From: Deinococcus rubellus
Lineage (GTDB): Bacteria; Deinococcota; Deinococci; Deinococcales; Deinococcaceae
DNA: 64,000 nucleotides
Assembly: GCF_025244745.1 (NCBI RefSeq)
Contig: NZ_CP104213.1
Coordinates: 62,001-126,000 of the forward strand
Direction: 5' to 3'
Shown: in pieces, positions 56,718-64,000 of the stretch
How positions within the stretch are numbered: the stretch's first letter is position 1
Layout: every line of letters begins with the position of its first letter
Program-made: the position numbers and the translations under genes
The notes under the pieces: model-generated
Told to the model about the DNA's origin: nothing
What the model saw: the letters and a program-made list of their open reading frames with translations, nothing else
Databases searched by the model: none

Positions 56718-56857
56718 CGTTGCGGGCCGTCCTCAGCCGGGTAAGGGGCACAGGCAGGTCATGCCGGTGATCCCACGGGTGTGTCTCAGGGTAGGTGCCG
56801 GATCAGGCGCAGCGCATCTCTCAGATGGCCTACGCCATTGCGCTGCCCTCAGGCGGG

Positions 56858-57529
56858 TCAGGTGGCCTGCACGCTCCGTGCCCACTGCCGGATGCGCAGA
56901 CTGTCCTCGCGCGCAGCGGTGTAATTCGCCAGCTTCAATGCCCGCTCGGCCTCGTCCGCGTTCTTGCGCCGGGCGTTCAACTCACTGATCCGCAGGGCCG
57001 TCACGATATCGAAGAGCCGGTCCCAGGCGGTATTCGCCGCGTCCACCTCACCCCGTAGCGCCGCCGCCTCGACGCGGGCGACCAGGGTCAGGCGCTGTGC
57101 CACCTTGACCGCGTAACTGTTGCGCCCGATGGCAGCCGCCTGCGCGGCCTGCTCCTGCTCGGCAGCCACCGCGTCGCGTTTCAGTGGATCGACCCCCAGC
57201 GCCACCAGCGCGGCCCGCACCCGGCTCCAGGCCTCGGCGGTCAGGTAGACCGGCGCAGCCGCCTTCCGGGGGGCGGGCAGGGGCAGATTGGCCGGTTCCA
57301 GGTCCACCGGTGCGGCGTCGAGCAGGGTCTGTGTCTCGACCTCGAGGCGCAGGATTTTCCCCCGGCAGGCAGCGGCAGCCGCGTTGCCGCCTTCGCCGAG
57401 GGCGAGCTGTTCGGCCACGATGGTCAGCAGTTGGCGGGCTTCAGTGAACTGGCCTTGCTGAGCGGCGTCAAAGGCTTCGGTAGCGGCGGTGAGGGCGGTG
57501 GCCAGGGCGGTCTTCAAGGTTTCGTTCAT
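56858..57529 (-). CDS. Hypothetical helical protein
   Basis: 223 residues, almost all Ala/Glu/Arg-rich helix ('AEQLALGEGGNAAAAACRGK', 'ARRKNADEAERALKLANYTA'), with a Pro-rich break near residue 85. No signal peptide or motif. It could be a coiled-coil structural protein; nothing in its context defines a role. Confidence 0.65.
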   Translation of the reverse strand: MNETLKTALATALTAATEAFDAAQQGQFTEARQLLTIVAEQLALGEGGNAAAAACRGKILRLEVETQTLLDAAPVDLEPANLPLPAPRKAAAPVYLTAEAWSRVRAALVALGVDPLKRDAVAAEQEQAAQAAAIGRNSYAVKVAQRLTLVARVEAAALRGEVDAANTAWDRLFDIVTALRISELNARRKNADEAERALKLANYTAAREDSLRIRQWARSVQAT

Positions 57530-57620
57530 ACCCGTGTTCTAGCTTCGGCTCGCGGCGTGAAGGTGTGCGGGGTGTGTTCGGTTGGGAAAGCAACAGCTTG
57601 TCGGTCTTAAACTCTGAAAC

Positions 57621-58238
57621 ATGCAACAGCCCGCCGCCCAATTTCGCCGCGTCTTCCTCCTCATTGGCCTTATCGCCCTGAGTCTCGTATTCACTTGGAG
57701 TGCGTCGGTGTATCTGCGTGAATCCAGGCACACCGGTGAGCCTCTGCCGATCCTGACCCTGGCACAGCTGATCGCGCATGCTCAGACCGCGCCCGGGTAC
57801 GTCCATCTTCAAGGGGTGACGCCCGACTTCACCAAGATGGTGGTCGAAGATCACTACTGCCGTAGCTTCAGATGTGTAGATCACTTCGTGCCGCTCTTCG
57901 ACAGCGCCCACCCTGGAACCCAGCGGGTTCCGGTCCTGTCGTTCATCACCATCCTGCCGGGCGACGTGAATGAGGCACGGCACCCCTTCAACCTGCGCGA
58001 CCCAGTGATGGAAGGGAAGGTCAGCTCACCAGGCCTGTCCACAAATCAGGTTCACAACCTGCGTGCATCCGGCGTCCTGGTCGATGAGCGGACGGTCTTG
58101 TTCGAGCGGAAGGCGCTTCAGGGGAAGGTGCCGCCAGCTGATGGCCTCGATGTGCTGGTACCTTGGTTCATTGGGCTGCCGGTCGCGCTGGTCACGGGGT
58201 TGATCGCCTTTGTCACCCGACGACCACATGAGAAGTAG
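57621..58238 (+). CDS. Hypothetical membrane protein with two spans
   Basis: 205 residues. N-terminal span 'VFLLIGLIALSLVFTW', C-terminal span 'WFIGLPVALVTGLIAFV', and a middle domain of about 140 residues with two Cys in 'DHYCRSFRCVDHF'. The middle domain likely faces the periplasm. It resembles no family I can name; terminates at the hairpin at 58315-58359. Confidence 0.65.
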   Translation: MQQPAAQFRRVFLLIGLIALSLVFTWSASVYLRESRHTGEPLPILTLAQLIAHAQTAPGYVHLQGVTPDFTKMVVEDHYCRSFRCVDHFVPLFDSAHPGTQRVPVLSFITILPGDVNEARHPFNLRDPVMEGKVSSPGLSTNQVHNLRASGVLVDERTVLFERKALQGKVPPADGLDVLVPWFIGLPVALVTGLIAFVTRRPHEK

Positions 58239-58297
58239 GGCTAAATACAGGCGGTGATGAAGCAGGGAGTGTTGCCTCTTCTGACAAAGTGCGCAGT

Positions 58298-58359
58298 CCA
58301 CAGGTCTGCAACGCAAAGGCCGCCTACACGACCGCCGAAGCGGGTGTAGGCGGCCTTTT
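58298..58359 (+). terminator. Terminator with degenerate upstream motif (copy 2)
   Basis: CCACAGGTCTGCAAC (58298-58312) differs from the other copies at two of 15 positions. The 12-bp stem GGCCGCCTACAC/GTGTAGGCGGCC (58318-58329 and 58344-58355) is flanked by AAA and TTTT, so it can work in both directions between convergent genes. Confidence 0.85.
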
Positions 58360-58367
58360 GTTTTCGT

Positions 58368-58517
58368 TCACTCGCTCAAATAATCTTCCGGCTCGATGCC
58401 TTTCATGACCTGGCTGACCTCCTCGCCAATCTCGGCGCGCAGCTCTTCCGCTTCCTTCTTCTCCGGCTTCCAGTTCTCGAAGCGGATCTCGGCCTGACCC
58501 GACACGTCCACCCTCAT
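58368..58517 (-). CDS. Small hypothetical protein (second of a coupled pair)
   Basis: 49 residues ('MRVDVSGQAEIRFENW', then an acidic helix 'KKEAEELRAEIGEEVSQVMK'). Its ATG overlaps the previous stop by 4 bases (ATGA), showing translational coupling. No family recognised. Confidence 0.55.
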   Translation of the reverse strand: MRVDVSGQAEIRFENWKPEKKEAEELRAEIGEEVSQVMKGIEPEDYLSE

Positions 58518-58678
58518 CTCGAAGTCGGGTACTTGTCTCCTGCCCAGATCTCCAGGCCTTCTTGCAGGAAGGTGGCCATCTTCTCGCCGTCCCACTCGCG
58601 GACGTGGGTGGTCGCCTTGCCAGTCTTAACCTTGAGAGATGCGGATGGAACGAAACGGATCAGCACAGTTCTGGACAT
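58514..58678 (-). CDS. Small hypothetical protein (first of a coupled pair)
   Basis: 54 residues ('MSRTVLIRFVPSASLKVKTG', 'KMATFLQEGLEIWAGDKYP'). Together with the next frame it may once have been one protein, but the ATGA overlap suggests two. It follows the gene at 58698-58964 on the same strand. Confidence 0.5.
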   Translation of the reverse strand: MSRTVLIRFVPSASLKVKTGKATTHVREWDGEKMATFLQEGLEIWAGDKYPTSR

Positions 58679-58697
58679 GACGTAATCGTAGCAAGGA

Positions 58698-58964
58698 TTA
58701 CTCGGCCGGGTCCGCCTCGACCTGATACACCTCATCGTCTTCTTGCGTGACCCACAGACCACCTGGGCTGTATCCCCAAACCAAGAAGTGCTCCGCGTGC
58801 CTACCGCAGGCCGTGCGCGCTGGGTTGGCCGTCTCGTAGACGCCGAGGTCTTCCAGAATCTCGCCAGTGTGTGTGTCGATGAGCTGGGCATGGGCCGAAG
58901 ATAGAGGAAGCGAAAAGCTTCTGGAGACTCCCAGGCTGGGCCTCGGCGCGGGGCTGTAGGGCAC
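58698..58964 (-). CDS. Hypothetical protein; C-terminal end repeated at 60 kb
   Basis: Up to 88 residues, start uncertain. 'AQLIDTHTGEILEDLGVYET' reads as a small beta unit, and the end 'TQEDDEVYQVEADPAE' recurs in altered form near 60.0 kb. The first 25 residues look weak, so the real start may be downstream or the N-terminus may be lost. Confidence 0.5.
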   Translation of the reverse strand: MPYSPAPRPSLGVSRSFSLPLSSAHAQLIDTHTGEILEDLGVYETANPARTACGRHAEHFLVWGYSPGGLWVTQEDDEVYQVEADPAE

Positions 58965-59048
58965 GCCGATGGCCGCACTGACGTTTACAGTGACGATCGT
59001 TGGCGGGCAGGTCTGGCACTGACTCGGTCAGGCGCGCACAATGTAAGG

Positions 59049-59450
59049 GTGAATCGACATCATCTCACTCGCATGGCCGCAAGCTGCATGATTTGGGCCG
59101 TTATGACTCTCCCCAGCATGTCGCAGGCACAGAACAAATGCGAGGGCGATTTGACTGATTTCGATGCCGTCTATTGCTACCAGAAGGTCTTCGTGCAGGC
59201 AGACAAAGACCTGAACACCGTCTACGGCAAACTGATGGCTGCCTTGCCGGGCAGCGCGAAGAATACCTTGCGGACGCTACAGCGCACCTGGATCAAGAAT
59301 CGGGATGCAAGCAGTGTGATCGAGCGTGATGGCTTCAAATATGTCTCAGTTGACCATGCCACCGAGATGACTGTCGCGCGCGGCAACGAGTTAAATGATC
59401 GCCTCCGTGAATGCCTAAGCTCTGGATGCCGAGTGGCATTGCTGCGCTAA
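59049..59450 (+). CDS. LprI-like (DUF1311) exported protein
   Basis: 133 residues from a GTG. Signal peptide ending 'SMSQAQ', then 'CEGDLTDFDAVYCYQKVF' and 'LNTVYGKLMAAL', 'LRTLQRTWIKNRDASS', the LprI N-terminal pattern with conserved Cys and 'W...RD..C'. Some members inhibit lysozyme. The last residues are Cys-containing ('LRECLSSGCRVALLR'). Confidence 0.75.
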   Translation: MNRHHLTRMAASCMIWAVMTLPSMSQAQNKCEGDLTDFDAVYCYQKVFVQADKDLNTVYGKLMAALPGSAKNTLRTLQRTWIKNRDASSVIERDGFKYVSVDHATEMTVARGNELNDRLRECLSSGCRVALLR

Positions 59451-59485
59451 GAGGACCCGCCCAGTAGGCGTTCACGGTCCAAACA

Positions 59486-59551
59486 CCACAAGTCCGCAAC
59501 AAAAAAGCCCCTGCGCCTCGCCGTGACTGGCGAGGCGCAGGGGCTTTTTTT
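59486..59551 (+). terminator. Terminator with conserved upstream motif (copy 3)
   Basis: CCACAAGTCCGCAAC (59486-59500) abuts six A, a perfect 16-bp stem (59507-59522 with 59529-59544) and seven T. A6/T7 extend the stem to 22 bp. Symmetric build suits use by both convergent genes. Confidence 0.9.
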
Positions 59552-59563
59552 GGTTGCTTGGCT

Positions 59564-59932
59564 TCAGCGCTGGGTGAGGATGAGCGGAAAGCCCGCCTGT
59601 TTCCAGGCGTCGAAGCCGCCCTGTAACTCGCGCACGTTCGAGTAGCCCAGTGTCTTCAGGGTGGCGCGGGCAATCGCGCTCATCCGCCCAGAACGGCAGT
59701 ACAGGACGATCTGGGCCGCATGATTGCGTGGCAACAAGGCGCTGCCCTTGATTGCGTCGAAGGGAATGAAGGCGTTCGTCCCTGGGATTGCACCCTCGAA
59801 GGGCACATGCACATTGATCAAGGTAAACGACTTGTGCTTGAGCGCAGTCGCCAGTTCCTGGGGCGTGAGCATACCGGAAGCCGCTGTGGCTGATCCCAGA
59901 CTCAGAATGAGCAGAGCAAAGAGAGGACGCAT
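59564..59932 (-). CDS. Exported rhodanese-like protein
   Basis: 122 residues. Signal peptide 'LFALLILSLGSATAASG'. Rhodanese fold with 'FTLINVHVPFEGAIPGT' (a variant of the 'liDvR...ey..GHIpGA' motif), catalytic Cys in 'VLYCRSGRMS', and 'LQGGFDAWKQAGFPL'. The usual Asp-Val-Arg is changed to Asn-Val-His, so activity is uncertain. It would act outside the cytoplasm in sulfur transfer or detoxification. Confidence 0.85.
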   Translation of the reverse strand: MRPLFALLILSLGSATAASGMLTPQELATALKHKSFTLINVHVPFEGAIPGTNAFIPFDAIKGSALLPRNHAAQIVLYCRSGRMSAIARATLKTLGYSNVRELQGGFDAWKQAGFPLILTQR

Positions 59933-59997
59933 GGGGCAGTCTAGGCCTCAGTAGTCCGGGTGACTGCATGGCGTGACGCCAGATCGGGAAATTTTAC

Positions 59998-60052
59998 GTT
60001 GACTCCTCCAGCAGATCCACCTCAACCTGGTACACCTCGTCTTCCTCCTCCT
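59998..60052 (-). pseudogene. Short duplicate of the 58.7 kb gene's 3' end
   Basis: The minus strand encodes 'QEEEDEVYQVEVDLLEES' then a stop, close to 'TQEDDEVYQVEADPAE' at the end of the 58698-58964 gene. Only about 18 codons remain. It marks a duplicated and decayed copy. Confidence 0.5.
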
Positions 60053-60096
60053 GATTGGATCACGATTTTTTGGAGCGAGAAAATGAGGACGAGGAT

Positions 60097-60828
60097 TTAG
60101 GATTCAGCAGAGAGTATGAGGCCTGTCTTCGCCAATCGCTCCAGCCACTCACCCATCAGCTGCCGCTCGCCCACCGAGAGGACTGCTGGACCCTCAGGAA
60201 GAACAGCTTGAAGAGCAACGGCGCGGGCAGCCACCTGGTCTGAAACAGAGCAGGTTTCAGAAACCCCGTCCTGAGATTGATCCGTGATGATTGTCCTCAG
60301 TACCGCTTCGAACATCGACGCTGAGAGGGAGGGATCTCTTGCCTCCGATGGGGTGCGAATGAGCGAGAGCGTCACGCCTTCTCCAGCAGCGGCAATCAGG
60401 TGTGTGGCGTGGGCGACACTGACCCGCAGCCGTCCCGCCTGAGCCAAGCGACTCACCAATTGAGACAAGATTGCCTGACCGTCACGAAGCGCAGAAGGAT
60501 CCGCTCCGGAGGTATACATCAAGAGATACACCGCTGGATTCGCTATCCCAAATGCCACGTGGGTGTCCCAGCCGCGTCGTAAGTCCTCCAGGGGGTCAGC
60601 CGTCGCCCTGTCAGCGTATTTTTGCCGGACATACGCCGCGAAGGTCTCCCGGGCCACCGCACTGAACAGCCCTTGCATGTCGCCGAATTGTCGGTAGATG
60701 GCGGGGGGCTGAACTCCGGCGGCGGCACTGACGGCGCGGGTGGACGCCGCTTCTCGTCCGCCCTGAGCCAAGAGTGCAGCGGTGGCCTGAACAATGCGTT
60801 CACGCACCTCCAAGCTCTTCTCAGTCAT
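60097..60828 (-). CDS. TetR-family regulator
   Basis: 243 residues from the ATG at 60828 (longer in-frame starts lie inside the promoter region). Helix-turn-helix at residues 15-60 ('STRAVSAAAGVQPPAIYRQF'), then a ligand domain of about 130 residues and an unusual Val/Ala/Glu-rich end of about 50. Divergent from an NmrA-like gene that it probably represses through the palindrome at 60887-60905. Confidence 0.85.
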   Translation of the reverse strand: MTEKSLEVRERIVQATAALLAQGGREAASTRAVSAAAGVQPPAIYRQFGDMQGLFSAVARETFAAYVRQKYADRATADPLEDLRRGWDTHVAFGIANPAVYLLMYTSGADPSALRDGQAILSQLVSRLAQAGRLRVSVAHATHLIAAAGEGVTLSLIRTPSEARDPSLSASMFEAVLRTIITDQSQDGVSETCSVSDQVAARAVALQAVLPEGPAVLSVGERQLMGEWLERLAKTGLILSAES

Positions 60829-60861
60829 GCTAACGATGATAACGCAGAAGTGGTAGCAGAC

Positions 60862-60905
60862 TTGAAAAAACGAAGGAAACAGATTATTGTTATCTATGGT
60901 AACAA
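60862..60905 (+). promoter_or_regulatory. Promoter and operator of the NmrA-like gene
   Basis: -35 TTGAAA (60862-60867), 17-base spacer, -10 TATTGT (60885-60890). The palindrome TTGTTA-n7-TAACAA (60887-60905) covers the end of the -10 box and the start point, as expected for a TetR repressor site. Confidence 0.65.
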
Positions 60906-61013
60906 ATGGGGTGGTATGAAAATCAAGATGCTCCCTTGCCCACACCCCCTGCTGTTGCTCCGAGCCCGCTCCCCAACTCCGTTACTCAACCTCAGCAAGA
61001 CAGGAAGTCATCC

Positions 61014-61871
61014 ATGATCATCGTTACTGGAGCCACCGGACAACTTGGCCGAATCATCGTTCAGCAGCTCGTCAAACGCGTTTCTCCTGACCAGATCGGC
61101 GTCAGTGTGCGCAACCCCAGTAAGGCCGCTGACCTGACCGCCCTCGGCGTGCGGGTGCGGCAGGGCGACTTCAGCGATCCCGCCAGCCTACCGCACGCTT
61201 TTGAAGGCGTAACACAGCTGTTGCTGGTGTCCTCCAACGCGCGGGCACAGGGCGGCGACCCCTTAGCTCAGCACGCGGCGGTTATCGACGCGGCCCGCAC
61301 GGCTGGGGCGCGGCGGATCGTCTACACCAGTCAGATTTCTACCAGCCCCACCTCGGCTTTCGGGCCGGGTGTAGACCACGCCGCCACCGAGAAGCTGCTG
61401 AGTGAATCGGGCCAGGCCTGGACTTCACTTCGCAACGGCTTTTACGCCTCGACGGCGCTGGGTATGATGAGCAAAGCGTTCGAGACGGGCGTGATGGCGA
61501 CGCCGGTGGACGGCAAGATCGCCTGGACGGCGCATGCTGACCTTGGGGAAGGCGCGGCGGTCATCCTGGTGAACGAGGGCCAGTACGACGGCCCCACACC
61601 ACCGCTGACCGGCTCACAGGCGCTTGATTTCACTGATCTGACGGCGATCGCCTCAGACATTTTGGGGAGGTCCATTCGGCATGAGACCTTCCCTGACGAC
61701 GAACTGGCCGCCAAAATGGGTATTCCGGCGGGTGCAGCCAGATTCAGCCTGGGCCTGTATGTCGCCAGCCGCGCCAATGAATTTGGCCCCGCCAACCCGG
61801 CATTGGAGCAACTCCTGGGGCGTGCGCCGATCACCATGCGCGAGTTAATGGCTCAGACACTGAACCGTTGA
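61014..61871 (+). CDS. NmrA-like NAD(P)-binding protein, possibly a quinone reductase
   Basis: 285 residues; AGGAA precedes the ATG. 'IIVTGATGQLGRIIVQQLVK' is the nucleotide-binding start, 'SVRNPSKAADLTALGVRVRQ' follows, and 'GVDHAATEKLLSESG' and 'SLRNGFYAS' match QOR2-type NADPH:quinone reductases. The usual catalytic Tyr-x-x-x-Lys is absent, as in that family. Likely induced with the neighbouring TetR in response to quinones or aldehydes. Confidence 0.85.
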   Translation: MIIVTGATGQLGRIIVQQLVKRVSPDQIGVSVRNPSKAADLTALGVRVRQGDFSDPASLPHAFEGVTQLLLVSSNARAQGGDPLAQHAAVIDAARTAGARRIVYTSQISTSPTSAFGPGVDHAATEKLLSESGQAWTSLRNGFYASTALGMMSKAFETGVMATPVDGKIAWTAHADLGEGAAVILVNEGQYDGPTPPLTGSQALDFTDLTAIASDILGRSIRHETFPDDELAAKMGIPAGAARFSLGLYVASRANEFGPANPALEQLLGRAPITMRELMAQTLNR

Positions 61872-62003
61872 CCTGGGATTGGGTCTAAAAGCTAAAGAAA
61901 TTCATCAAGGGTTATCCACCGGCCCCTGCTCAAGCCTGTGAACAAGGTGCTCTCAAAGCTGCTGGGGTTGAATCTGGAGCGAGCGGCTGAGCAGGAGTAA
62001 GCG

Positions 62004-62062
62004 CCACAAGTCCGCAATGAAGAAGCCGCCGCCTTCCGTAACTGGAGGGCGGCGGCTTTTTT
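62004..62062 (+). terminator. Terminator with conserved upstream motif (copy 4)
   Basis: CCACAAGTCCGCAA (62004-62017), then a 9-bp stem GCCGCCGCC/GGCGGCGGC (62025-62033 and 62048-62056) and six T. Just before it, from about 61912, a plus-strand frame without start ends '...LSKLLGLNLERAAEQE' at 61998-62000, probably the tail of a lost gene. The rest of 61872-62073 is empty. Confidence 0.8.
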
Positions 62063-62073
62063 CGTTTGTCGTT

Positions 62074-62468
62074 TCACCCAGCAGTCGCCTCATCCAGCAG
62101 CCCATTCAACGCGGCGTCAATCTGGGCGCTGAGCGCGTCCCCTTCGGCGTACCACTGCGGCGACCCGAATGCCCCCTTGAGCACCGGTGCCGCGTCCCAC
62201 TGCTTCGCTGCCAGTTCTTTGAGCGCGTCCCCTGCCGCCTCGAAGTGAACCTGCCAGTCCCCAGGTGCAGCTTCAACGCGGCCCAGGTAAGCCGCCGCCT
62301 CCGCCGGGGCCAGTCTGGGCGCGAGGGTGGAGAGCAGACGGCGATCTGGGCACGGCCCTCGGGAGCCTGGGAGAGGGTGCGGAGGCGGGCGAAGGCGGAG
62401 GTAGACTTGACCCTGCCTCCGCCTGGAACCTCCATTTCGCTCGCGGAGGCACTTTGCTGCCGGGTCAC
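62074..62468 (-). pseudogene. Hypothetical gene with a frameshift; start resembles the phage nuclease gene
   Basis: Starting at a GTG (62466-62468) the frame reads 'MTRQQSASASEMEVPGGGRV' and continues to about 62340. The rest ('LAPRLAPAEAAAYLGRVEAA', 'LKELAAKQWDAAPVLKG') is in another frame to the stop at 62074. One inserted base gives 132 codons. The first 16 bases are identical to the start of the nuclease gene at 18366, and similarity continues for about 70 bases. The GTG overlaps the upstream stop (GTGA). Confidence 0.6.
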
Positions 62469-62804
62469 GCTCCGGCCTCATCTTCGCAAGGGCTGACGGA
62501 CTCGCCGACCATCCTGGCCCGCACGTCCTGCACCAGCCAGCCCAGGCGGCGGCTCAGGCGAGCCAGGCTCAGCGAACAGCTCGGCAAAGAGGGCTTCGTG
62601 ACGCTGGGCCTGCAATGCGGCGAAGTAATTCATGCCGCCTACCCCCCAACCATGAGCCCCAAGCTGCCCGTAGGCGTACTCGCGCACCAGATCACGCTCG
62701 GCGGTGCTCAGGGCAGCGAGCAGCCTCGGTTCCGACACGGAAGCGGGAATGGATTTCGTATCGGGTGACGGCCATTGCTGGGATTCTCTGTCATCATCCA
62801 ACAT
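62465..62804 (-). pseudogene. Hypothetical gene with a frameshift
   Basis: From an ATG at 62804 the frame holds 'LSTAERDLVREYAYGQLGAH' and 'YFAALQAQRHEALFAELFAE'. After about 62560 the coding pattern moves to another frame ('LGWLVQDVRARMVGESVSPC') that stops at 62465 with a GTGA overlap to the next gene. One base removed or two added restores it (about 112 residues). Its start overlaps the end of the HD-GYP gene. Family unknown. Confidence 0.55.
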
Positions 62805-63932
62805 CCAGCAGTTGCAGGAAGGCAGAAACCACCTGCGGATCAAAATGCCGGCCTGACTGCGCCGCGATCTCACCACGCGCTTCTGCCTGCGTCCAGGCGC
62901 GCTTGTAAGGCCGCACGCTGATCAGGGCGTCGTACACGTCGCACAGCGCAAAATTCGGGCCAGCAGGTGAATCTCCTCGCCGCCCACCTTCGCTGGATAG
63001 CCCTGAGCATCCCAGCGCTCATGGTGTTGCAAGACCACGGCCAGCGCCTCGGACGGCAGAAAACCCAACGCGCTGGCAAACTGGTGGCCGAAGACGACGT
63101 GGGTCTGCATCAGCGTGAATTCTTCCTCGCTCAGCTTGCCGGGCTTATGCAAAACCGCATCGGCAATGGCGATCTTCCCGATGTCGTGCAGGTACGCGCC
63201 CCAGCGCAGTGCCTGAGTTTCAGTCTCGTCAAGCTCAAGTTGCTCGGCCAGTTGAAGGGCCATCTGGGTCACCCGGTCCGTATGGCCCTGGGTTTCACGG
63301 TCGCGTGCTTCAAGGGCCAGACCCAGCGCCCGCAGCGCCGCTTCGCGCGTAGCGTTCGCCTGCTCTTCCGCCGCCAGTCGAACGATCAGTGCAGCGATGA
63401 TGCCCGCCACGCTGCTGAACAGCTGCACTTCCGCTTCGCTCCAGGCGTGAGGCACGAAGGTATGCATCAGAAAGGCACCCAGCAACTCACCCCGTTTGCC
63501 CACGACCGGCGCGGCAGCCAGGCTGAGCACACCCAGCTCAGGAAACCCGGCGGTCTGGGGCTGAGCGGCGGTGTCGTCGAAGAACATCGGGGTGCGGCGC
63601 GCCAACAGGGCGCGCATCAGTGGGGTGTCGGCGGGGAGACCATGGGCGGCAATGGCCTGCATTCCAGGCGTGTCCGGCAGCTCACCAGCGGCTGCGCGCA
63701 CTTGATAGATCAGGGGAGCAGAGGCGTCTTCGGTGGTGGCCTGGAAGTACGCCGCACCCACAGCGGCGGTGTGGTCGATCAGTTCGTTGAGGGTGGGCAC
63801 CACGCCCGATCCCAGATCGGGCGCTTCAAGGGCCACCCGGATCAATGCCAGAACGTTGTGGGCTGTCAAATCTCGGCTGTCGGGGAGCACAGTGGGCAGG
63901 GTGGACACGCAGGAAGTTCCAGTCGTTGTCAT
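62794..63932 (-). pseudogene. GAF/HD-GYP phosphodiesterase gene with a one-base deletion
   Basis: From the ATG at 63932: a GAF-like sensor (residues 20-190), then HD-GYP ('RDRETQGHTDRVTQMALQLA', 'YLHDIGKIAI', 'HHERWDAQGYP'). The family degrades cyclic di-GMP. The frame breaks in an A4 run at 62950-62953 (T4 on the coding strand). Adding one T gives 'ARIFALCDVYDALISVRPYK', the normal continuation, to a TGA at 62794, 379 residues in all. As read, the protein ends early after 336 residues. Confidence 0.85.
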
Positions 63933-64000
63933 AGATGGGTGACTCCAGCAGTAATCCCTGAGACGAGGTTCAAATAAAGTTGGGTGAGGGCGTGCACCTG

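Overview
The window is high-GC bacterial DNA that looks like Deinococcus. It has long secreted DUF11-type repeat proteins, several start codons placed exactly one promoter length from a TAnnnT -10 box (leaderless transcripts), a short reading frame whose start resembles the DNA-repair protein DdrA, and many compact GC-rich terminators. The genus call is inference from these features; no rRNA or other marker gene is present.

Layout. (1) About 1-9470 is host chromosome: three exported DUF11/repeat proteins on the minus strand, a von Willebrand factor A protein, the remnant of a type-B carboxylesterase, and lpdA (dihydrolipoyl dehydrogenase). (2) From about 9.5 to 54.55 kb lies one tailed-phage prophage with siphovirus gene order. 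A serine integrase broken by an in-frame stop marks the left end. Next come an XRE repressor plus ImmA/IrrE-type metalloprotease, facing a Cro-like gene across paired operators. A tightly overlapping early operon of very small genes follows, with a replication initiator and a PD-(D/E)XK-like nuclease. Then come terminase, portal, prohead protease, HK97-type capsid, connectors, tail tube, a gpG/gpGT frameshift pair on a canonical C CCA AAC slippery site, a 2,591-codon tape measure protein, distal tail proteins, a collagen-like tail fibre, holin, GH19 endolysin and lipoproteins. (3) From 54.6 to 64 kb is accessory host DNA: two regulator-plus-oxidoreductase modules (TetR with SDR, TetR with an NmrA-like protein), small orphan genes separated by bidirectional terminators that carry a shared motif, a LprI-like protein, a rhodanese-like protein, and three adjacent genes (one HD-GYP) that each need a one-base correction.

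The prophage is heavily invaded. Two TnpB-only IS200/IS605-type elements, two copies of one IS5-type element and a second, different IS5-type element lie inside it. For three insertions the uninterrupted host gene can be rebuilt to the base: a DinB-like gene, a small tail gene and the tail fibre. The integrase carries a nonsense codon and the replication initiator a frameshift, so the prophage as read is probably defective. Several of the frameshifts are single-base and lie in homopolymers, so sequencing error must be excluded first.

The most interesting points are the repressor/ImmA pair with its operators (a phage parallel to the Deinococcus DdrO/IrrE switch), the DdrA-like micro-ORF in the early operon, the exactly reversible TnpB insertions, the two kinds of internal repeat in the tape measure protein, the TetR/SDR promoter in which each of two divergent promoters has one operator in its spacer, and the terminator-linked motif repeated across 56-62 kb.
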